A stretch of DNA of 64,000 nt, taken from NCBI RefSeq assembly GCF_910592395.1, contig NC_088326.1:13027001-13091000 (forward strand). Reading direction: 5' to 3'. The position numbers were made by a program, and so were the translations under genes. Shown one piece after another: positions 41,456 through 55,027 of this stretch. The notes under the pieces were generated by a model, which was given only the letters and a program-made list of their open reading frames with translations, was not told the DNA's origin and did no database searches. Position 1 is the stretch's first letter, and every line of letters begins with the position of its first letter. Source of the DNA: Lineus longissimus (Eukaryota > Nemertea > Pilidiophora > Heteronemertea > Lineidae).

Positions 41456-44162
41456 GTAAGAACGATTTACATCGACAAATCATTTTACATTTTAACGAGC
41501 GATTTGGATTACTGCATTATCTGCGATTATAATCGCTGCTATACTATGCGACAGAAAGATATTTCGCCTGCGGGAAAACCGGTATCGTTGGATTTGATAA
41601 TGATTGCTGGTCGCTGCGATCACCGATGCTTGTCACCTGTGATGACCACCGCAGAGGAGCGACTTTTCTTGCATGATGATCGTATGTAGCAGCGATGTAA
41701 ATCGCTCCTTAACTGGGCGTTTTAGGCACTTGTTTACGTTGAGTGGTTAGGAGATCGCCTCCATTAAGCTATCGCTTACGATGATCATATTTTTTTCAGT
41801 ATTCTATGAAAAATATGTTTATCATTGCTTAGCGTCAGTCCCTGCCTCCACTTTAACTCGCTCTATGTAATAGGTGATGTTGAAATAGCATTCACAAGAT
41901 ATTGTAACTATCCACGCTTAGGTTAAGGTTTAAACAGACCAAACGAAATGTTTACCTCACTGCCAAACTTGATATTTCCCTTGCGTTTTGTTCCTTAAGT
42001 TACAGAACGCTTCGTGCTACGGTAATCTTATTTCACCTTCAACACGATTAAAAATCACAGCACACTTTTATTGAGAGCAATAAAATGATTCTGAAATAAA
42101 TGCAACGCGTACATCGAGACCAACGAAAGGCTGAATCTATAAAGAGAGTTGTAGATTGGCTTCTGATGAAAAACAGCAAATGTTGCGAGATTGTTTAAAA
42201 TAGCACTATTTTGGTTACGGTTTCAGGTATGGCCGTCCAGGCTCTATCTATCATTGAGATATATTTAAAAATAAATAGCATCTGTTGCCAAAATGTTTGG
42301 AGTCTGGCAACTCTAAGATAAACAGTTGTATTGCCATCATGATTACGAAACCTCGGTTGTAAGATAAAAAGAAATGAACTCGGTGGTCAGACGTATGCAG
42401 GTGTAGCGAGCGTTTCAAAGAGCTACCAATTGCAACTTGGCTAGGCCTTCAAATCATTAGATCAATCATCTTTGCTTCAGTAACGAAAACCATCAAGCAA
42501 CAAATCACCAAGAATGTTACGGTGTCGTAGAAGGGAGCAGATTTCTCATTAAGAAAAACTTCTGTTGAAAAAACTTGATATGGTTCTGGGCTGGCTAGCT
42601 AATCTTGGATAAACATGTTCAATCCAAGATTTGAATAAGTTTATTGTTTTGTTTCATTTATCTTGGTGAAACGAATATTTTGTTAGCTCAAGTTCAAATT
42701 GACATTACAATTGTCAAAATGACAAAACTAGCTAAGGATATTTGCGGTACCTATATTGTAGAGGAGATTAACCACAACGCCGGATATAATCATTCAGCGC
42801 AATCACTGTCAAGTGTTTACTTAATTAACTCGAAATTGCTCCAGATTACACACCGAATCGTAATACTGTAGACTCTAGCTTATCACAGTTAATTTACCAA
42901 CGTCGTCTTTCACTTGGCCAGGATGACTCCTAACATTATCATTTACGATGCGATTACAAACAAGTTGCTTTTGAAATCTAGACGCTGATTTGAACGCATG
43001 AATACTGTACCGTGGCACTGTGTATAACTGCTTTTCTATTTTCCCACGCAACCAGCCAAACCTAAACGGCGTACACCTTTAAGATGAAGATTTGAAGGTG
43101 AATAAGAAATGACCCGGCTCTCTGATATCTGCTAACTTGTTGGATGCATCTCTTAATCGGCCAGGCGATGGAACAGTTGCAATTGCCTCAGTTATCGCAA
43201 TAACACTGCGTAAATATCAATAAGCATTTACATGCTAATCGGTACTTAGGATTAATTGATTACAAACAATCATTTGATGGATGTCGATCAAGTGATGAGT
43301 GCTGGATGCAGAAAAATACACTCTCTTCACTTTCATAAGGTCAGATGTCTTGCTATCACGCCACCTCAACGCTAAAAGCGCTTACCAGCCAGCAAAAATA
43401 CTACAACGTACGGGAGAGTCGAGACGTTTTTGGTGAAACAACACATTAAAACTAGATCTATTACATTCAAATCTGAATATCCTTCGATGGTCAATCCAGG
43501 ATGTCCAGTAATAACATGTTAATTCTGTCGAATACAATCTCTATTTTTATCCAATTTAGTCGTTCGTCCATCTTTTATAATCAGCGATGATAATTCATAG
43601 CAATCAGATGATATTCTTAAAGATTGGTTTGGGGGTCGTTGGACTGTAAGTGATTCATCCTCCAGTCTGTCTTGAGCGATAGCAGTATCTGTACTAATCG
43701 CCTAGGCAAAATACGTAGATATACGTAAGCTTTTTAACCTCACTACGAACTTCGTGTGAGTTGTCTATCTATTTGTTATGTTGTGATGAAGCCTGCTTAG
43801 TGGCCTTGCAGCAAGATGTTTGTTTGAGCCAAATCGACTTACTAATCCGCGATGATCGCTTAACAAGTTGATGAGAACGCCTTCTTTGTTTGTATATTGC
43901 ACTAGTATATCCTATAAGCGTTGAATAGAACACCAACAAATATCTGCTGGTAATAAAAGCATGTTGATTGTTTATTATTAAGTTGTCCATCCTGTAGGCT
44001 CAATATGAATTGCATCTTTGCTATATACAACTTCTGGCATTTCCTTCTTAGCTGCAAATCTTGAGATGTTAGACCCGGCGACCTCGATCATACCAATTCT
44101 GTCCAAGTCTTATAAAGACAACAATATTCCATTTGCTCTGCATTCATGTTGCTTAACAGCCT
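41456..44162. other. Unassigned stretch (possible intron), no gene supported
   Basis: No coding segment with splice sites was recognised. If the candidate first exon before it is real, this would be intronic. Confidence 0.35.
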
Positions 44163-44400
44163 GTTAATGGTCAGCCATAGACACTACCATTTTGGCTAGA
44201 ACTTGAAATCCTAAAGCAATTAGAACTTTTTCGACACGAAGTAAATGCCATTTACAAGGGTAGGAGTCAATTCTCTGTTTTCCGGAGAACAACAGCCCAC
44301 CCTTAATGAAATTGGCATGCAGCTCATTTTGAAGTAGTTCTAATTGCTTTAGGGTTTCAAGTTCTAGCTAAAATGTTGTTACCAATGGTCAACCCTTAAC
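44163..44400. mobile_element. 238-bp fold-back MITE (family B)
   Basis: The arms are about 70 bp each. The left GCTAGAACTTGAAATCCTAA plus AGCAATTAGAACT pairs with the right AGTTCTAATTGCTTTAGGGT plus TTCAAGTTCTAGC. The outer ends GTTAATGGTCAGCCATAG and ATGGTCAACCCTTAAC also pair with few mismatches. The loop (about 90 bp) has no frame. Relatives lie at 54850-55027 and 55394-55460. Confidence 0.85.
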
Positions 44401-45320
44401 TGAGAGTGCGTATATATAGGTTTCCTTGCTGCCATTCAAGCTTCGAAAAAAAAGAGTGTTATTTATTGCCGTGTATGATATAGACAATCACTGTGTGTGG
44501 TGTATTGCGCTAGAGAACAATGTTTTACGTTACACAATGGAAAAAGGCATGAATAGTTCTCTGAGCCCGAAATCGATGCCAAGCCTTCAACTTACGTAAA
44601 TGACCCACAACAGCACCTAGTTACCTAAGACCTAATTAGGAAGTGGTATTTTTTATATCATTGATTAGGTTTACTTTGTTCGAGGTGTGTTGAGCAATGC
44701 AAACAAAAGCGAAAGCCGGCAGCCAATGAAATGTTCCGTTCTTTCAAAACGTTACATGCTAAACGACCAGTGATTGACTAAAACACGTTCACTGGACACT
44801 CGTTCATTCGAACAATAGCGCTCGAGTTCGACCATGCCACAGATCTCTTAAAAACTACATACTTTTTCTGTCACGAATACAAATAGCCATACCTCATACA
44901 AATGTCTATTATCTTACTTCATTATCAGCTCCTGCAGGTTAAAGTTCATAGCGCGGGGATAAATATCGCCTACAAGCTTACATAGGTATAATGTCGGTGA
45001 TCCCCATGTGATTGTCATAATTGAGTTCCGGATGCCAAAGATCCACTCGGTAATAGAGTGATTTGGTCCTGTAGATGGCTTGTGATGGAGAACAATCACT
45101 GGGAATCCACCAAGATTACGCTGGGATTTCCATCGATAGAGGTTGAGACCTACGTCGTCCAGTAATATCTACCGTCAATAATGAGAGTCCCTAAGTTGTC
45201 ATCGCTGGTGTATTTCATGAGCTGTTGGTATTGCCTGGCTAAACGTGTTTGATCCGAGTTCTACTGCCACGGATTAAGCTTACTTCCATCTTTGAGATGA
45301 CAGATAGACGAAATCGAGTT
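44401..45320. other. Intergenic stretch, no gene supported
   Basis: Nothing recognised. Confidence 0.4.
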
Positions 45321-45490
45321 TACATACGATTCACGTTGTCACTTGTCATGGTTCACTTGTCACAAGTCACTTGTCACGAGCATGTTTATCAATGGGCTTG
45401 AAAACATGACATGTCATGACCTGAGCGAAAAGTGGCACCGTGAATCATATGTACCCAGTTCTTTTGAATTGACTTTCGCGTTCGCCTTAA
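45321..45490 (+). mobile_element. MITE family A copy, degenerate
   Basis: Starts ATTCACGTTGTCACTTGTCA with an extra tandem CACTTGTCACAAGTCACTTG. It keeps GGGCTTGAAAACATGAC and ACCGTGAATCATATGTA, then decays. The 141-codon plus frame starting here is derived from this repeat. Confidence 0.75.
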
Positions 45491-45789
45491 CACTCCTCTC
45501 ACCCATTCGAGCCTCTACCATGTCATCAGTTTCATCAAATTCCTCATCTACACATCATCAATACAAATACCATCTCAGCCCATCAAGACTAAATCCCATC
45601 CACCATATGCCGACATTAACATCATCCATTCTCCATTTCGACTCTGATGTATCAGAAATATCCCCGCGAGAATATTTTGATTGCTCGTTCACAAAGAGGA
45701 AATCACTTCTTTCTCGACTGAAATTGTTCACTCATTGTCGAGCGTGGAGATATTGCTTGGCGAGATAGTCTCTCTATCGCTAAACCGGT

Positions 45790-46130
45790 CGACAGTGGTA
45801 TGGTATGCTTGCTAGCATAGCACTAGAGCTACAGACCATGTATCTGGCTGTACGGCTATGTTTCTGATGCAGGTTCTATCGTGAGTGTCTGCAATTAATT
45901 GTCGCCTTCAGATGGTTCTAACCAAATGCCAGAATGTTGAGCAGGTGTTTGCCTGCGATCGGTATTGCTGGGGCGACAATGGATTGTATGCTAACATAAC
46001 ACTGCGTGGCTGTTAAACATCACTATAGCGGCGACGCAGTACAGCTCTAGCAGCGTCTGTCTGCAATGGGCTGTCGCCGTTGGATGGCTTTTTAACCTAC
46101 TACTGGAATGTTGGGCAGGTGTCTGGGTGG
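45790..46130. repeat. 174-bp tandem duplication, two diverged units
   Basis: Shared blocks include GTATGCTTGCTAGCATAGCA against GTATGCTAACATAACA, TGTCTGCAAT, and AGAATGTTGAGCAGGTGT against GGAATGTTGGGCAGGTGT, the last 174 bp apart (45941 and 46115). Confidence 0.65.
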
Positions 46131-46950
46131 TTGTGGTGCTTTATTAGGATTTGAAACTTGTATCACCGAGCCAGAGTGTTCGGTACTACTGCGCTGCTTT
46201 TTGCGTGATTAAATTGAGTGCATATTTGACAAGTATCCGCACACTGGTGTGTTTGTGGTAGTGACAACATTGGACCATCATCCAATCCGGCTTGTCTAGT
46301 TGAGTTGTTCAGGGAACATCGTGTTGAGCCGACAGTACAGCTCAAATGGGTCAATTCATTTGCTTAGGAATGGCCGTGAATGAAAACAAAAAAGTAACAC
46401 TATTCTACATCTATATAATATCTGCTGCGTCTTTTTTAAAACAAAATTGCCATTATGTTGTATGTCATAGTGATGAATCCATTTCTATCTGGTAACTTAC
46501 GTAAAAAAATCAACATTTTTCCGGCAGTGTAATGCACATTCAAGAGACATGAGTACACACTAGCTAGACTGTGGAGAAATTGACGAGGTTACAGGGCGCG
46601 GATCTAAAGCGATGTTAACCAACATTGCATCATTCTCTTGGGTGATTTCCATTGAATACAAGAAGATCTTATGCCACTGTAAAAATAGTGTCGACATTGA
46701 AGAGAAGGATGATCCTTATCGATTATTGATCCCGGCTCTGTACTCGCTGTAGTGTGTCATGTCCTAATTCATTGATATATTTTGTAAGGAATGTTTCATC
46801 ATCCGTGCATGTGTCTACCATAGGTCCCTTTAACGAGTCATGGATGCCCTTGGACCGGCTAGTGCAGCATGCATGATCCGCCCATCAAAGATTCTATTAA
46901 GGAAGGTCGGCCTTTGTGTGCACATAATATCTATCTATCTGTATATCTGT
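46131..46950. other. Intergenic stretch, no gene supported
   Basis: Nothing recognised on either strand. Confidence 0.4.
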
Positions 46951-47208
46951 CCTGCAGCCAAGCGGCCATTGAAGCGACCCTGTACAGTCGACTACGTGGC
47001 ACCATAGTTGTCTATCCTCTGCGAGGCGGATCAGATCCCCGGCCCGTTTCCTGTCTATGCCTTTACATCGTCGTTCCGAATCACCTTTGGTCGGCCGCGT
47101 CTGAGGTTGCCTTCTACTGTGTCCAATGTTCTCAAGGTTTCCTTAGCTCTTGTCACGAGGCCAAACCACGCAAAACATTTGATCCTAACGGAGTCAACAT
47201 CTTCAAAT
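46951..47208 (-). pseudogene. LINE ORF2 3'-end remnant
   Basis: Read on the minus strand, it resembles the C-terminal tail of a non-LTR retrotransposon reverse transcriptase: a decayed RLRWFGHV-like block (KCFAWFGLVTR), then LDTVEGNLRRGRPK and a NDDVKA stretch, then LIRLAEDRQLW. The frame has an in-frame stop after DDVKA and a one-base frameshift before DLIRLAEDRQ. The element is broken and cannot code for an enzyme. Only this 3' piece is seen, as expected for 5'-truncated insertions. Confidence 0.7.
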
Positions 47209-48730
47209 GAAAAGTCTCCCTTCCTAACTTTAAGAGCCTCGTAGCCTAGTTAGTTGTTGGATACTATACAATAGGACCCAGTTTCGATCCCGTGTGAGGA
47301 GAACCACAACAGAACGTATGAATATTCGAGGGACGGTTGGAAGACTGAAGGCCGTGTATGGTCCTTCAAGTTGTTCGTGGGCAAGTGAATGAGCCCACAT
47401 TGGTGAACGCGTAGGAGCCTGTTCAGTACAATCCAATATCGGTTCGGTTACGACGCCCACGGGTAATGAAGATGAAGATAACATTTCCCTTGATTTACCA
47501 GACATGTTGTTATTAGAAAATAACCAAATATAACAAGAACGAACTGCAATCACATATAATATTTCCATCACATTGCTAATAGTGAAAGTGTGTAAGCGTT
47601 TCGTTTATTGTGTTTGGCCTCACGCTGTTGGACAATATTGCGATCGGTGCGTCGTGTACACAATGTTATTGTGTTCAATTATGTTCATTTCGTAAGCAAA
47701 TACAACGCTCATTTACTAATCACAAGTCAGTGGTCCTATTTTTTATATCAAACATAGTCAAACATATTGTTGTGTATGGTAAACTGGTAAATTTTCACAT
47801 TATGACAACCATCTGATACACGCGGAGTTTGCAAATAACTTGATTTCGCGAAACTAAAAGCCGCGATTACTTTTTTTGAGAACATTTTCCGACTGCAACT
47901 CCGACTTACAGAGATTCCACAATTTAAAGATGTCGCCTCTCTAAAAACATAAACGAAGTGAATTATGGTTTTCTGCTGAACATCACCAATATGCTTGTTC
48001 ACCATCCGCAACGTAAATTCCCAAAGATAACACCAAAAATCACTTCAGATGAGATAAACACACCTGATCGTAGCATTCTGGAGCTCTGATAACTACCTCT
48101 CAACCGCCGGCCAGTATCTTCTAGGTATCCGCGATGTGCAACTTTGTTACCGATAAATTGAGGTAAGCATTACTGATCTATTGATTAGTATTGCTACACT
48201 AGGTAAATATTTACAAGATCCAAGTACCCGTCGACTTTCCTTCAGCGAAAGCTGTGTGTTGACCAGGTTTCCATTATTCCCTTGGTCGCATCTTAGAATA
48301 ACTCTAAGGTTGCAATCAGTTCGATTTGAATGCTCAGAGCAACATCTGTTCAATTTCAATCAAAATTGCGATACATGGGGTGAACTGAATTAAGTTTAAA
48401 TTGCATATTTACGTCGGTTCCAATTTCTAAAATAGCACTGTGATCCTTGTGGGCAGTCTGTCAAAACAGAGTAATGGACAGTATACAATTTAAGATAAGA
48501 TAATTTATTGAATTAAAAGGCCTACTATTCAAGATATTACAAATTACAGCGATTTTGATTGGAGACATGCAGTGGAACTGTAACTACCACTTCTAAAAAA
48601 GTAGGAAGAACACAAACTGGCTTCTCAACTGCCCCTCTATTGAAGTGTTTCATAAATATTTTTAGCAAGAGATATTACCCAGGTCAGCTCCCAATATCCT
48701 AAAGATTGAAATTCAACACGGTGTGTAAAT
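47209..48730. other. Intergenic stretch, no gene supported
   Basis: Nothing recognised. Confidence 0.4.
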
Positions 48731-49215
48731 CATCAAGGGTTTTACCTCGAAAAGCAACATGAATTCTCCATATCACTTTGTAAACACTGGTGAACGTCCA
48801 TTCTCGCCCGTACAGCTTTCTGGGGGCTGCAATGTCTACGATCAATGACCAACAGTCTGGTTTTCCCCGACAAAACTGCATTTTTTTCCGAAGTGCTACA
48901 TTATCAAGGGTTTTACCTCGATAAGCAACATGAATTTTCCATATCACTCATATAAACACAGGTAAAGGTCCATCACCAAAACAACAGCTTTCCCTGAGCA
49001 GAAATTTTACTATCTGGTTTTCACCAACAAAACAGTAATTTTTCTAAGGTACTACATCATCTACGGTTTTACCTCGATAAGCAACATGAATTTTCAATAT
49101 TACTAATGTAAACAATGGCAAACGTCCATCATCCCTTGTACAGCTTTCTCTGGGCTGCAATGTGTACGTTTTTTGACCAGCCTTCTGGTTTTCATCAACA
49201 AAACCTTTTTATTTT
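48731..49215. repeat. Tandem array, three units of 155-171 bp
   Basis: ATCAAGGGTTTTACCTCGAA, ATCAAGGGTTTTACCTCGAT and ATCTACGGTTTTACCTCGAT start at 48732, 48903 and 49058. Each unit continues with AGCAACATGAATT, TGTACAGCTTTCT-like and GGTTTTCACCAACAAAAC-like blocks. The middle unit is the most diverged. Confidence 0.85.
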
Positions 49216-51566
49216 TTTCATCTTGAAAGTTCAGGTTATAGGGTTTCTTGCTTTTTGTTCATCAAAGATACCGACACCACTATCATGCATAGGAGTTACC
49301 TCTAAATTTGTAAAGGGGGTCTTAATCTTTGTTCATATATGTGTTGCAATATATCAGGTATCAACAGTTTCAGTGGTTTCCTGAACGTACTCTTGTCGAC
49401 CGAAGACTGTTTCAAACCAGACTTCGTCATCAATAGAGTGGTTTTACAGTCAGCCCTGTTGGAGGGCAGAACAACGTTGATCATGCCTTGGGATGACTTC
49501 ACTGAATCATATGATGTCATGGTCATTTGGGCTTGCTTTTTTTGTCTGCTCCTCCAACATGGCCGGTGATGACGTCACGCGAAACCACTCTTGCCAACCT
49601 AGAGTTGCAAAGTGGATTCACCATAGCACTATTGCTAACACTGGTAGATGATCATCCCCACTACATCTTTCCGCCGGCTGTGATTTATCCGACCTTCAGC
49701 ATTTTTGTAAACGAAAACACGAAAGGACGTTTAGGTCATGATTGATGCTGAACGAATGCTAAACTGGTATGCAATGTGGACTATACCTGAGTGAGTGAAA
49801 TGAGAAAACGGAGATGAGCATGTTGATTGGTGTTATTTCTAGCCAATATGATGCTGTGCGGAAGACTTACTCTAATGAAAATATGTACCTCGGCTGTGCT
49901 CTTCGTTAAAAATATGCTGCCATGCCTATTCGCTATAGTACATGTTTGCAAAGTCTTGTAATAGTGTATATATAGCAGACAAGATAACTTAGTTGAAAGG
50001 TTCGAGGAGAGAAGCATCAAATGAGTCCAGTCTATGTCGTGATAGATAAACGCGAACTTCGTTCTAGAAATACAATGCCCTTATTGCGCCTAAGTCGGTA
50101 TCAAATCAATTGATGCATTATCAAGTCATACTGAGTTTCTGAATGGAGCCTATTGCAGGCCCTTAAGTGTCCAAGTGTTCATCAGGCCAAGTCTAGCTAA
50201 CTGATCTGCGTCGGAATTTATAGACAGGACATGAGAGGGTTCATTTCCACCGCCCGAGAAAATGTAACAAGTTGGACGATATATTCCCGCCCATTTCTGA
50301 GAAAATGTATTTGCTGTCCTGGTGAATGGCATATACACTAGTCACACATGCAGGCGAACACTACATGTATATGAATGCCAGTTGGGTAGTGAGTGTATTT
50401 GGTTTACAAGAACATTACAGTCTACCGGTCATACACAGTCAGATAACACAGTCCACCACTCACACACGGTCAGATTACACACCCCAAATCATAACACGAT
50501 TAATTACAATTACAGTATTTTCAATTTCACAAAGCATTCAGCCAATTGTTGATTTTAATTCACACATTAAACCTTCCAATTGCTTCTTCTGAAATAAATA
50601 CGTGCTTTGTACTCTGACCAATTGCTTACCGAATCGAATGTTATATAATATAATGGGGGTGTAGACAGGAGCTTGGGTTTCATTTCGTGATTAGGTATGG
50701 TTGGTGTTGATAGAGTTTGATACCAAAAATGTTCCTCGTTTAAGTGTATTGTGCCAGTGTATAGTGATAAAGTAGACACAAATCGCCGATATAACGTGGC
50801 CTATCTGACTAAGATATAGTCCTGTGCTCTGTTAGTGATCACTTCGCCCTTAGAGTAACCAGACTTCGCCATAACCAAAAACAAAAACATCCATCATTTA
50901 CACTGACCAGAATACTGGGAGGTGTATTTTAGTCAGATGCACTGTATACGAACTAGTTTTCTTCCTTGTTGAAGCCTACGAGCGTTGAAGTATGTGCATG
51001 GTGTGGGTGCTTGCTTCTACCTGGTACACAGTTGGGCCTACTTATACGTGGTGTCACTTCACTTCATCATTTAACGCCTTTCGCCAGGTGTAGCTGTCAT
51101 GTTTGTAGTTTCGTATTATGATAACTACTTTCTTCAGTGTATCTTGGAGGCAGTCACGGCTCTTCATGTAGCTTGGTTAAATTCCCGTGACGTAGTAGTG
51201 ACGTCAGAGTGTTGCCTGGCGCTAGTCGGTTCCGGTATTTCACGTGAACATGATGAAGACGAATAGCAAAGCCGGCAAGCAAGAGTGCCGAGTGAAATGT
51301 TGATTGATGATTTGAACTAAAAATATCGTGATGTAGCACATGAGAATTACCGTTCAAATAATTTCGCTATGATTGAACTGTTTTCGAGATGTTCGTGAAA
51401 CATATGTTGGCCCAAGGTGGTGATTTCGGCCATGTATCGTTTTTCCCGTCCCCAGCAACGCTACAAGGGCACTGCAATGCTTGAAATGTACGCAATGTAT
51501 TACAAGACCACTCATTTATGAAGACATAGTTTTTTTCTCGCCAATCATATAGTGATTGTTCTATCC
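49216..51566. other. Intergenic stretch, no gene supported
   Basis: A plus frame around 49339-49569 follows an ATCAACAG acceptor-like site, but no family motif was recognised. Nothing else stands out. Confidence 0.35.
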
Positions 51567-51705
51567 AGGCTTGAAAACAAGATATGACACGTCCTGAGGT
51601 TGACAAGTGACACCGTGAATCATATGCAGCCCGCTCTTGGGAAATGACTTGTTCGTTTTAAGAGTGACACGTCGCAGAGAGAACGCGAACTCTATGTAGA
51701 TGACA
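51567..51705 (+). mobile_element. MITE family A copy, left-truncated
   Basis: Begins at AGGCTTGAAAACAAGATATG and keeps CACCGTGAATCATATGCAGC, CCGCTCTTGGGAAATGACTT and the right end AGAACGCGAACTCTATGTAG. The left terminal repeat is missing. Confidence 0.75.
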
Positions 51706-52544
51706 ATCAGTTTGGTAGGTATCCACTATTATATAGAGAGAGTTAAATGTTTTGTACAAAACCGGTGAAATCACAACATGAGTCGATTTGACGATTTCCA
51801 TTTGTCCAATGTTGGTGCAGAACGTCTACTCCGATCAACTATCCATTGGCTGGACTGTTCGGAAAAGGCAAATTGAATAATTAATCACTAATGCCACTCA
51901 CGCAAAATGGTTATTTAGGACAAAAACTTCTCCCTGTCCTCGATGGATACGCATCAATCTATGCCAGCTCATGTCACTATAAATCTCCCCCACTCTCTAT
52001 TTCCATTAATTTGGGACTGGTCTTCTGCCCCTGGGGTATGACAGAATGTATTCAATGTAATGTACACTAGATTTATTGCTGGCCGGGCTGTGTCCTATTA
52101 TATCATATAGTTTTCCCCAACTCCCTAACTGACCAGCATAAATCGGCTATGCATAAAAGGGCCTACACCCTATCCCGTTCATCCCAAAAAATAATAAATT
52201 GAACTTGACTCGGTGAAATCAGTGCAATATTTTACTATTTTGGGGAATAATGAGGCGAACAATTTGGCAGTTTTAGTAATTGTCATGGATACGAGTTCGT
52301 TGGTTGGCTGGCGTCGTGGTTTGGATGAGGAATTCGGAGCATTCGGAATCAACCTCCGCGGCGAACAAGTTAAGGTGCCCAAGGGTTAATATAGCTCATG
52401 TATACACAGGGGATGTCTATGCCAATTGATGGAGCATATGATAAAAGCTCAGCGGTATCTTCAATTTCGTACCAACAGAGAGCAAACCTGACACTTGTAG
52501 AATGATGTTAACGGAGGTAGAAGCAATGAGGATTAAATATCTTG
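51706..52544. other. Intergenic stretch, no gene supported
   Basis: Nothing recognised. Confidence 0.4.
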
Positions 52545-52835
52545 ACACGATTATTGTTGTTTGTGCTGTGAAAACACGCCTTCACGGGTGTACTGTAAGT
52601 TGTTTGTGTTGTTAAACATATCTGATGAGCCATTTTTGCATCTGCCGTGCAGCGAGTTTAGCGGAGCTAGGTTCCAGTGAAACTGCGCATTAACAAGAGT
52701 GGGTGGAAGTAATTATTGGTATTGTCTTCAGATATGGAGTGATAATATTGTTGTTTGTGCTGTTAAAACATAGCTGATGGACCATTTGTGCGTCTACCGG
52801 GCATTGAATGGAAGCTAGGAGTTACAAGAGCACAT
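52545..52835. repeat. Diverged direct repeats
   Basis: ATTGTTGTTTGTGCTGT occurs near 52553 and 52746. ATCTGATGAGCCATTTTTGC against AGCTGATGGACCATTTGTGC, each followed by a CGGAGCTAGG or GGAAGCTAGG block, shows a second register of about 150 bp. An old tandem duplication is likely. Confidence 0.5.
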
Positions 52836-53620
52836 CTGATCATCATGTGTATATTTTGGGGGCTGACTTAAAAGTCCATTAGCGACTTGATTCTCAACCA
52901 TAGGTTCAATCCACAGGTGATTTGTTACTTTTTATCGAATCAACCCTTGCTACTGTCAGCAGCAATTCTAGTGACATCCATTGCTGCATTAATCCTTGTT
53001 TAGTGCTGCTCGGGTAGCAGTAATACCGACAGGATTAATAATGAAGTCAGAGTGGATGGCAAGGCAGTAAGCAATAAATTGGGATGGAACGGATGGGTTA
53101 TAAATTATGATGCTTCCGATCATTGACCCCAGGAGATACGCTATGTGCATTCATATTGTCGGAAATGAAGTTCCCCGTCCGTTGATATAATTCTGATTGT
53201 GGTTTATCACCGAGAGAGGACATCCCATTGTATGCCAGTTCTTTTAGTTGCGTTGTGGAAACGATGTTACAAGAGAAGAAATACCACCATCAAATGTGAC
53301 CGCTGCTATTCGCAACATTGCCATTTTACACCGCAGTTTGTAACCTAATGATTACAATGTTTTGTGTCGTAGAAATATATTGACGAATTCAAATTTCCAC
53401 CTTTTACTTTTGGCGTAGCGACGCTGACTGTTACATGGGTTCTCCTCCTCTGACAAGCTATTTCAGTTGTATTCAACCCCACGTTATTGGAAAGACTGGT
53501 ATACACAGCCACATCAAATGCGATCATCCGCTGCACTAAGCAAACCGATTATAGGGATGACTATCTCATGATTTTATTCGAACATACGTTTTTTGCCCCT
53601 TACCTAACAGTTACGAAAAT

Positions 53621-53780
53621 CAGGCCAGCCGAACACACATTCTATTGTCTTTATACAAAGCCTGCTCTGATAGACCGAAATTCCCATTGTTCTACCGTGT
53701 TGTCAAAGCGTTATCGGGGCAAATATTGATAACAGCGATTCCCACGAAACAGCTTCTATTAAGGTTTCATAGGCTTAATC
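53621..53780 (+). mobile_element. Dispersed repeat family C, copy 3
   Basis: Contains TCTATTGTCTTTATACAAAG, GAAATTCCCATTGTTCTACC and CACGAAACAGCTTCTATTAA in the same order as 31475-31631. It keeps the GTTATCGGGGCAAATATTGA segment also seen (reversed) at 39541-39695. Confidence 0.65.
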
Positions 53781-54849
53781 TTCAAAGGTAAATAGACGTC
53801 AGGAACACCATACCTACACCCGCCGCACTGAAATACAAAAGTTATAGATCTGACTACACTGGCATAAGTACGAAACCCACAGGGCATATCATCAGCACAC
53901 CGTCCGGTAATAGAGCTGACTACTGTCGGAAAATTGTCATCTGAAGTAGGCTGGAAAATATGGATCGTTGTACTTCCACCAACATGTACAATGAAAGTGT
54001 GTTTGCTCGCCCCGTAATTGGTGCAGTGCTACATTATTCAAACTCCTTGAACAGCTAACAAACTCATTAGCATTGAAAAAAGCGTCTGTAGAATAATACA
54101 GATTGTAGATTGTTTATATCGATGATATGTTTTGACAATGCTTAAGTTTTGTCTAGATGTTTGTACTAACTTCTGCTCCGTTGGAAGCGTTCACTGAGCA
54201 CATGGTTCTCAAGAAAGTCTTCCTCCTCCTAACGCGGGATGAGAGATTTTGCAGGCCACTATATTTACGTGTCAAACGGGATTTTAGGCCTTGTGAGGCA
54301 GACTTCGGTCTCACCAGAGTCTCGTTTTTGAATTGACATTCTATTTTTCATTGCGAATGTTGAACAACATTGATTGATTAAGACGTGCATGACAGTTGTA
54401 CTTTTGACAGGTTATTATTATGACCCAAACGCACCCTGACTGCCATTGTTTGCCATGTTTACACTGTGTCAGGTTACTCTAAGGTTGGAACCTCGTCATT
54501 GATTCGTTTCCAACCATTCGATGGCGTTGGATGATCTTAATTACCGCTGGAATATGGCTCCCCCCGTGTGGTTTGAATACCCTTTTCAATAATGTCGATC
54601 TTGCCAATAGAAGCGGAGATGAAATTAATTTCATGGTGCATGCTTCGTTCATCAATAATCCCTGGTGGGAAGTCCCTGAACGAAACCAATAACTTTATAA
54701 AAGAACAGAAAAGTGCTAACTCCCTTCCTGCCATAAAAATACGATTTTTGTGATTTGACGCCTTCAGAAACAAGGTCTTGTATTGTCCCATAACATATGG
54801 CATTTGCTGATTCACGTCGTACCAGTACACGACGAAATACGAAACATTG

Positions 54850-55027
54850 CTGAAGGGTTAGCAATAGAAAACACCACTTGAAATTCTGAACCACTTAGAA
54901 CTCCTCCAAATGAAGTGAACGCCTATTTCAGCGGAGGGAGTCAGTTCTTTGTTTTCTAGAGAACAGACTCCTGCTTTGGGCCTACAAGTTCTAGCCAAAA
55001 TTGTGTTGCCTGTGGTCAACCCTTAAT
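54850..55027. mobile_element. Fold-back MITE family B, diverged copy
   Basis: Aligns with the loop and right arm of 44163-44400: AAGTGAACGCC, GAGTCAGTTCTTTGTTTTCT, AGAGAACA, then ACAAGTTCTAGCCAAAATTG and GTGGTCAACCCTTAA. The left arm is decayed (ACCACTTGAAATTCTGAACC). Confidence 0.7.

Noticed and set aside
45343-45768. 141-codon plus-strand frame
   Set aside because: Its first third is MITE family A sequence and the rest has no motif, splice context or biased composition.
46951-47208. Functional reverse transcriptase
   Set aside because: Only the C-terminal tail is present, with a stop codon and a frameshift.
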